A DNA stretch of 64,000 bases from DUPQ01 sp964563155. Its GTDB lineage: Bacteria; Bacillota; Clostridia; DUPQ01. Below are positions 60,438 to 64,000 of the stretch, in pieces; within the stretch, counting starts at the first letter, position 1; the number at the start of each line of letters is the position of its first letter. The notes under the pieces were generated by a model that was not told the DNA's origin, searched no databases, and worked only from the letters and a program-made list of their open reading frames with translations. The translations under genes and the position numbers were made by a program. The stretch covers positions 1 through 64,000 of the forward strand of contig CAZLVL010000002.1 in assembly GCA_964563155.1 (NCBI GenBank), written 5' to 3'.

Positions 60438-63404
60438 ATGAAAAATCTTATCAAAGATATTAAAGATAACTCAATTGAATATGGCAGTATTCCCTTTTGG
60501 TCTTGGAATGACAAACTAGAAGAGAAAAGACTAAAAGAACAAATACAAGATATGCATGATATTAAAATGAATGGATATTTTATGCATGCCCGTTTTGGTC
60601 TTGAAACTGAATATATGTCAGATGAGTGGTTTGATGCCATAAGAGTAGGGGTTGAAGAAGGTAAAAGACTTAATATGCAAGCCTGGTCCTATGATGAGAA
60701 TGGTTGGCCTAGTGGCTTTGCAGGAGGAGAACTTTTAAAGGATGAAAAAAACTGGGCCCGCTTTTTAGATTACACTCTTGAAAAGGAGTTTAAAAATGAT
60801 GCTCTAGGAGTCTACATAAAAGAAGGTGAAATTCTAAAGAGAGTTTTAAAAAAGGTGGATTCTGAAAAAGAAACAGATATTGAATATATAACAATATGGC
60901 AAAAGTATGATTCTTCTTATGTAGATACCATGGATATAGAGGTGACGAAGAGATTTATAGAGTCTACCTATCAAAGATATAAAGATGAACTAGGAGAAGA
61001 TTTTGGCACTTCAATGCCAGGCTTTTTCACAGATGAACCTCAGTACTACAGAAATGCTACAACTTGGTCTTTAAAAATGCCTTATGAATTTAAAAAAGCC
61101 TATGGCTATGATGTTTTAGATAAACTTCCTGCCCTTTTCATAGACTTTGAAGGGGCAGAAGAATTCAGATATGACTATTGGTACTTATGCCACAATCTTT
61201 TTACCAACAACTTCATAAAGCCACTTTATGAATGGTGTGAAGAAAATAGCTGCCAGCTAACTGGTCATGCTGTAGAAGAAAATACCCTTTGGGGACAGAT
61301 GTGGTGTTGTGGTGGAGTTATGCCCTTTTATGAATACCAACACATTCCTGGTATAGACTATTTAGGAAGAAGAATTGGAAAAGACATACCAGCTAAGCAG
61401 GTTGGTTCTGTTGCTGCACAGTTAGGGAAGAAAAAGGTCTTAAGTGAAATGTTTGGTTGTTGTGGTTGGGATGTTAGTCCCTTGGAGTTAAAGCTTATAG
61501 GGGAGTACCAATATGCCAGTGGTGTTAATCTCATGTGTCAGCACCTTTATCCCATATCCGAAAGAGGACAAAGAAAAAGAGACTATCCAGCCCACTATTC
61601 AGAACACTCTTCTTGGCATAAAAAACTAGAAAGCTTTAATGAATATTTTAATCGTTTAGGCTATACCTTATCTAGAGGAGAAGAAAGAGCTAATGTCCTT
61701 TGTATCCATCCAATGCACAGTGCTTATCTAAAATACAAAAGAAAAGAAGACTATCTAACATTAGAAGAACTTAACAAGGCCTTTAATGATACAACAGATC
61801 TTCTTTGTCAAAACCAAATTTCTTATCATTTAGGAGATGAGGTTTTAATGAGAAAATATGGTTCTATTGAAGGAAATCAGATAAAAGTTGGCTTATGTTC
61901 ATATGACTATATAGTCCTTCCTCTAACCTACACCCTAGATTCATCAACAGTAGAACTACTAAAAGAATATCTAGCCAATGGAGGCAAACTATTTATTCAT
62001 GGAAATAAGCCTCAAAGGATAGATGGCAGAATTCAGGATATGTCTTGGTTAGAGGAAAATATTACTTTTGAGGATATAAAAAATAATGCCTTTATTCAAT
62101 GTGCTTTAAATAAGGAGCCAGCTAAAGACATTAGAGTTATGGTAAGAGACACAGAACATGGACGACTCTACTATATCTTAAATTTGTCCTATGAAGAGCT
62201 TAAGAATGTAGATATAAGCATATCAACTAGCTACAATTCTGAGTTTTATTTATTAGATTTAGAGAATCTTTCAACAAAAGTTATGGATACAAGGCAAGAG
62301 ACAAAAAAAGATACAGGAAAAGAAAAACTAAATAGTAGTTTTAGCCTAAACTTTGATCCTGGTGAATCCTTTATTTTAATAGAAGAAACAGAAGATTTAA
62401 AAGGGGAAATGAAGAGTTATTTAACCGAGTCTAAAAACTGTTTTACCTTACCTACAAAATCTAAACTAGCTTTACCACCCCAAAATGCCTTCCCTTTAGA
62501 CTATGCTCAGATTTCTTATGATGGTCTTAATTTTGAAAGAGTAAGACCCATTCCCTTAATTAGAGATTTGCTATTAAATAAAAGACATAAGGGACCTTTA
62601 CATCTTTTATACTCCTTTACAGTTGATGAAATACCTCAAAGCTTATCTTTGGCAGTAGAACCCATGAATCAAAAATCAGTAAAGATAAATGGTAATCTTT
62701 TAGACTTTTCAAATTCTTCTTCTTGGTTTGATAAATCTTTTAAAAGTGTGGATATAGTTGAATATATTAAGGTTGGAACCAATGAAGTATCTGTAGAAAT
62801 AGACTATTACCAAGATGATTATGTCTATTATGTTTTATACGGAGGAGTATCTGAGTCTTTAAGAAATTGCTTAACCTTTGATACTGAGATTGAGGCTGTT
62901 TATCTTTTTGGCAACTTTGAACTTTCTACAGAAAAAGAGCTTTTTATACCAGAACATAGAGATAGCTTTTCCTACACAGGTACTTTTGCTATAAAAAAGC
63001 AGAAAGATTATATAGACCTTAACAATATAGTTGTTGATGGTTATCCTTTCTTTGCAGGTACCATAGAAGTAGAAAAGGAATATACATATGAAGCTGGTAT
63101 GCCAACTACACTTCTTCTAAAGGGTAGATACTCAGCCATTGATATCTGGGTTAATAAAGAATTTGCAGGATCTTGCATGTTTAAAAACTATTTAGATCTT
63201 TCAAATTATCTTAAAGAAGGAACAAACCAGATTTATTTAAAACTATATAATTCTAATAGGAATTTAATGGGACCCCACCATGCTCTAGACCCAGAGCCCA
63301 TAAGTGTAAGTCCCTATTACTTTTCCTTTGAAGGTCATTGGAAGGATGAAAAATGTTCATCCTACCTAGACCGCTATGCCTTTGTTAGATTTGGAATAGA
63401 CTAG
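60438..63404 (+). CDS. GH106-like glycoside hydrolase, no signal peptide
   Basis: The 988-residue protein begins in the GH106 manner (IPFWSWNDKLEEKRLKEQIQ, GYFMHARFGLETEYMSDEWF). A barrel domain carries acidic candidates in FFTDEPQ and LSEMFGCCGW. C-terminal beta-sandwich modules end the protein. GH106 enzymes include alpha-L-rhamnosidases acting on pectic chains; specificity is inferred from family and from the GH28 neighbour. It is transcribed alone after the terminator and is cytoplasmic by lack of a signal. Confidence 0.82.
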   Translation: MKNLIKDIKDNSIEYGSIPFWSWNDKLEEKRLKEQIQDMHDIKMNGYFMHARFGLETEYMSDEWFDAIRVGVEEGKRLNMQAWSYDENGWPSGFAGGELLKDEKNWARFLDYTLEKEFKNDALGVYIKEGEILKRVLKKVDSEKETDIEYITIWQKYDSSYVDTMDIEVTKRFIESTYQRYKDELGEDFGTSMPGFFTDEPQYYRNATTWSLKMPYEFKKAYGYDVLDKLPALFIDFEGAEEFRYDYWYLCHNLFTNNFIKPLYEWCEENSCQLTGHAVEENTLWGQMWCCGGVMPFYEYQHIPGIDYLGRRIGKDIPAKQVGSVAAQLGKKKVLSEMFGCCGWDVSPLELKLIGEYQYASGVNLMCQHLYPISERGQRKRDYPAHYSEHSSWHKKLESFNEYFNRLGYTLSRGEERANVLCIHPMHSAYLKYKRKEDYLTLEELNKAFNDTTDLLCQNQISYHLGDEVLMRKYGSIEGNQIKVGLCSYDYIVLPLTYTLDSSTVELLKEYLANGGKLFIHGNKPQRIDGRIQDMSWLEENITFEDIKNNAFIQCALNKEPAKDIRVMVRDTEHGRLYYILNLSYEELKNVDISISTSYNSEFYLLDLENLSTKVMDTRQETKKDTGKEKLNSSFSLNFDPGESFILIEETEDLKGEMKSYLTESKNCFTLPTKSKLALPPQNAFPLDYAQISYDGLNFERVRPIPLIRDLLLNKRHKGPLHLLYSFTVDEIPQSLSLAVEPMNQKSVKINGNLLDFSNSSSWFDKSFKSVDIVEYIKVGTNEVSVEIDYYQDDYVYYVLYGGVSESLRNCLTFDTEIEAVYLFGNFELSTEKELFIPEHRDSFSYTGTFAIKKQKDYIDLNNIVVDGYPFFAGTIEVEKEYTYEAGMPTTLLLKGRYSAIDIWVNKEFAGSCMFKNYLDLSNYLKEGTNQIYLKLYNSNRNLMGPHHALDPEPISVSPYYFSFEGHWKDEKCSSYLDRYAFVRFGID

Positions 63405-63411
63405 TAAATAT

Positions 63412-64000
63412 CTACACTTTCTTACCACAATTAGGACAAAAAGCTTGTCCTGCCTTTAAGCCAGTACCACAATTTGTACAATAACCTACAGGCCTAGGCT
63501 GACTAATTGCTTGAGAGGCTACTTGTACTTTTGCTTTAGGTTTTTGACTAAAATATATTATGAAAGCTAAACCTGCTCCAATAACTAATACAGCAAGTAA
63601 AATTACAACAACTGTTGGATTTATACTACTAGATGCATTTCTTATGGCTCTTTTAGTGGCTTTTTGAGTTTTAATATCCCAGTTTTCTAATTCAGCTTCT
63701 ATATCAAACTCATCTAAAGTATAGTTTTGATATTTATCCACATCCACTCTTTGGCCTGCTCCAACTAGAACCATCTCATTTGTATCATTAAGGGTAACTT
63801 CAACCTCCCCTTCAAATACCTTCACAGTGGAAATGTTGTTATCTTCTTCACAGACAAAGGTAGTCCCCTTTATACCTGCACAGGCTTGGCCCATGGGTAT
63901 TTCCAGAGATAGGCCCTTAGGTATTCTTTTCAAGTTCATCCAAATATTTCCTGCTATTAATTCTAGCTTTGTTTGTTCTTTTCTTTCTAGATCTAAAATT
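63412..64000 (-). CDS. FecR-domain membrane protein with C-terminal zinc ribbon, cut by the window edge
   Basis: The frame stays open to 64000 (ILDLERKEQTKLELIAGNIW before the internal Met at 63939), so the gene starts outside the window. A FecR-type beta domain (LIAGNIWMNLKRIPKG ... GTTFVCEEDN ... FEGEVEV) is followed by a membrane helix (VVVILLAVLVIGAGLAFIIY) and a C-terminal zinc ribbon (CTNCG ... CPNCG). FecR-like domains act in signalling, but no sigma factor is visible. It is convergent with the GH106-like gene. Confidence 0.8.
   Translation of the reverse strand, partial: ILDLERKEQTKLELIAGNIWMNLKRIPKGLSLEIPMGQACAGIKGTTFVCEEDNNISTVKVFEGEVEVTLNDTNEMVLVGAGQRVDVDKYQNYTLDEFDIEAELENWDIKTQKATKRAIRNASSSINPTVVVILLAVLVIGAGLAFIIYFSQKPKAKVQVASQAISQPRPVGYCTNCGTGLKAGQAFCPNCGKKV

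Overview
The window looks like chromosomal DNA of a low-GC Gram-positive anaerobe of the class Clostridia. The signs are an AT-rich composition, purine-rich Shine-Dalgarno sites with frequent TTG and GTG starts, a 61-residue zinc-type S14, an energy-coupling-factor (ECF) transporter module after rplQ, a PcsB-like hydrolase beside FtsEX, and anaerobic GlpA/GlpB/DUF1667 genes. No insertion sequence, phage gene or CRISPR array was seen. I do not name a genus.

Layout. (1) 1-1.6 kb: tRNA-Gly(GCC) and tRNA-Cys(GCA), then a solo HTH-nucleotidyltransferase gene behind three copies of TGCA-N5-TGCA, and a DUF2284 gene. (2) 1.7-9.7 kb, minus strand: envelope and stress genes (VanY-like peptidase, hslO, methyltransferase, S41 protease, M23 hydrolase, ftsX, ftsE, PucR-type regulator). 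(3) 9.9-12 kb, plus strand: a TtcA-like PP-loop protein and an MBOAT acyltransferase. (4) 12-17.2 kb, minus: a topoisomerase IV-like A/B pair and a phospholipase C-like protein. (5) 17.3-18.9 kb: a decay zone with a reconstructable S66 peptidase pseudogene and a C-terminal HTH fragment. (6) 18.9-28.5 kb: a lyase-like sugar enzyme, ROK kinase, ecfT, a thioesterase, an unrecognised two-gene zinc-ribbon membrane unit, bioY (plus strand), ecfA2 and ecfA1. (7) 28.5-43.3 kb, minus: a continuous S10-spc-alpha ribosomal super-operon from rpsJ to rplQ with secY, adk, infA, rpmJ and rpoA. It has a structured leader before rpsJ and a second candidate leader before rpsM. (8) 43.4-56 kb: ribokinase, MFS transporter, diguanylate cyclase, a FolT-like S component, murC, the GlpA/GlpB/DUF1667 set, a glutaredoxin-like protein and three divergent URO-D/MtaA-like proteins. 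(9) 56.2-63.4 kb, plus: a mannitol-phosphate dehydrogenase-like gene and two large cytoplasmic glycosidases (GH28 and GH106-like). (10) The right edge cuts a FecR-domain zinc-ribbon membrane protein.

How the genes fit together. The ribosomal block is ordinary and well conserved. The two EcfA ATPases and EcfT, now about 4.6 kb apart, should form the shared ECF module serving BioY and FolT. The glycosidases, the sugar-alcohol dehydrogenase, the kinases and the MFS permease suggest import of pectic or rhamnose-containing oligosaccharides with breakdown inside the cell, because neither large glycosidase has a signal peptide. The least explained parts are the solo HTH-MNT gene with its operator array, the 301/807-residue zinc-ribbon pair, and the three URO-D-like paralogues whose zinc motifs have diverged.
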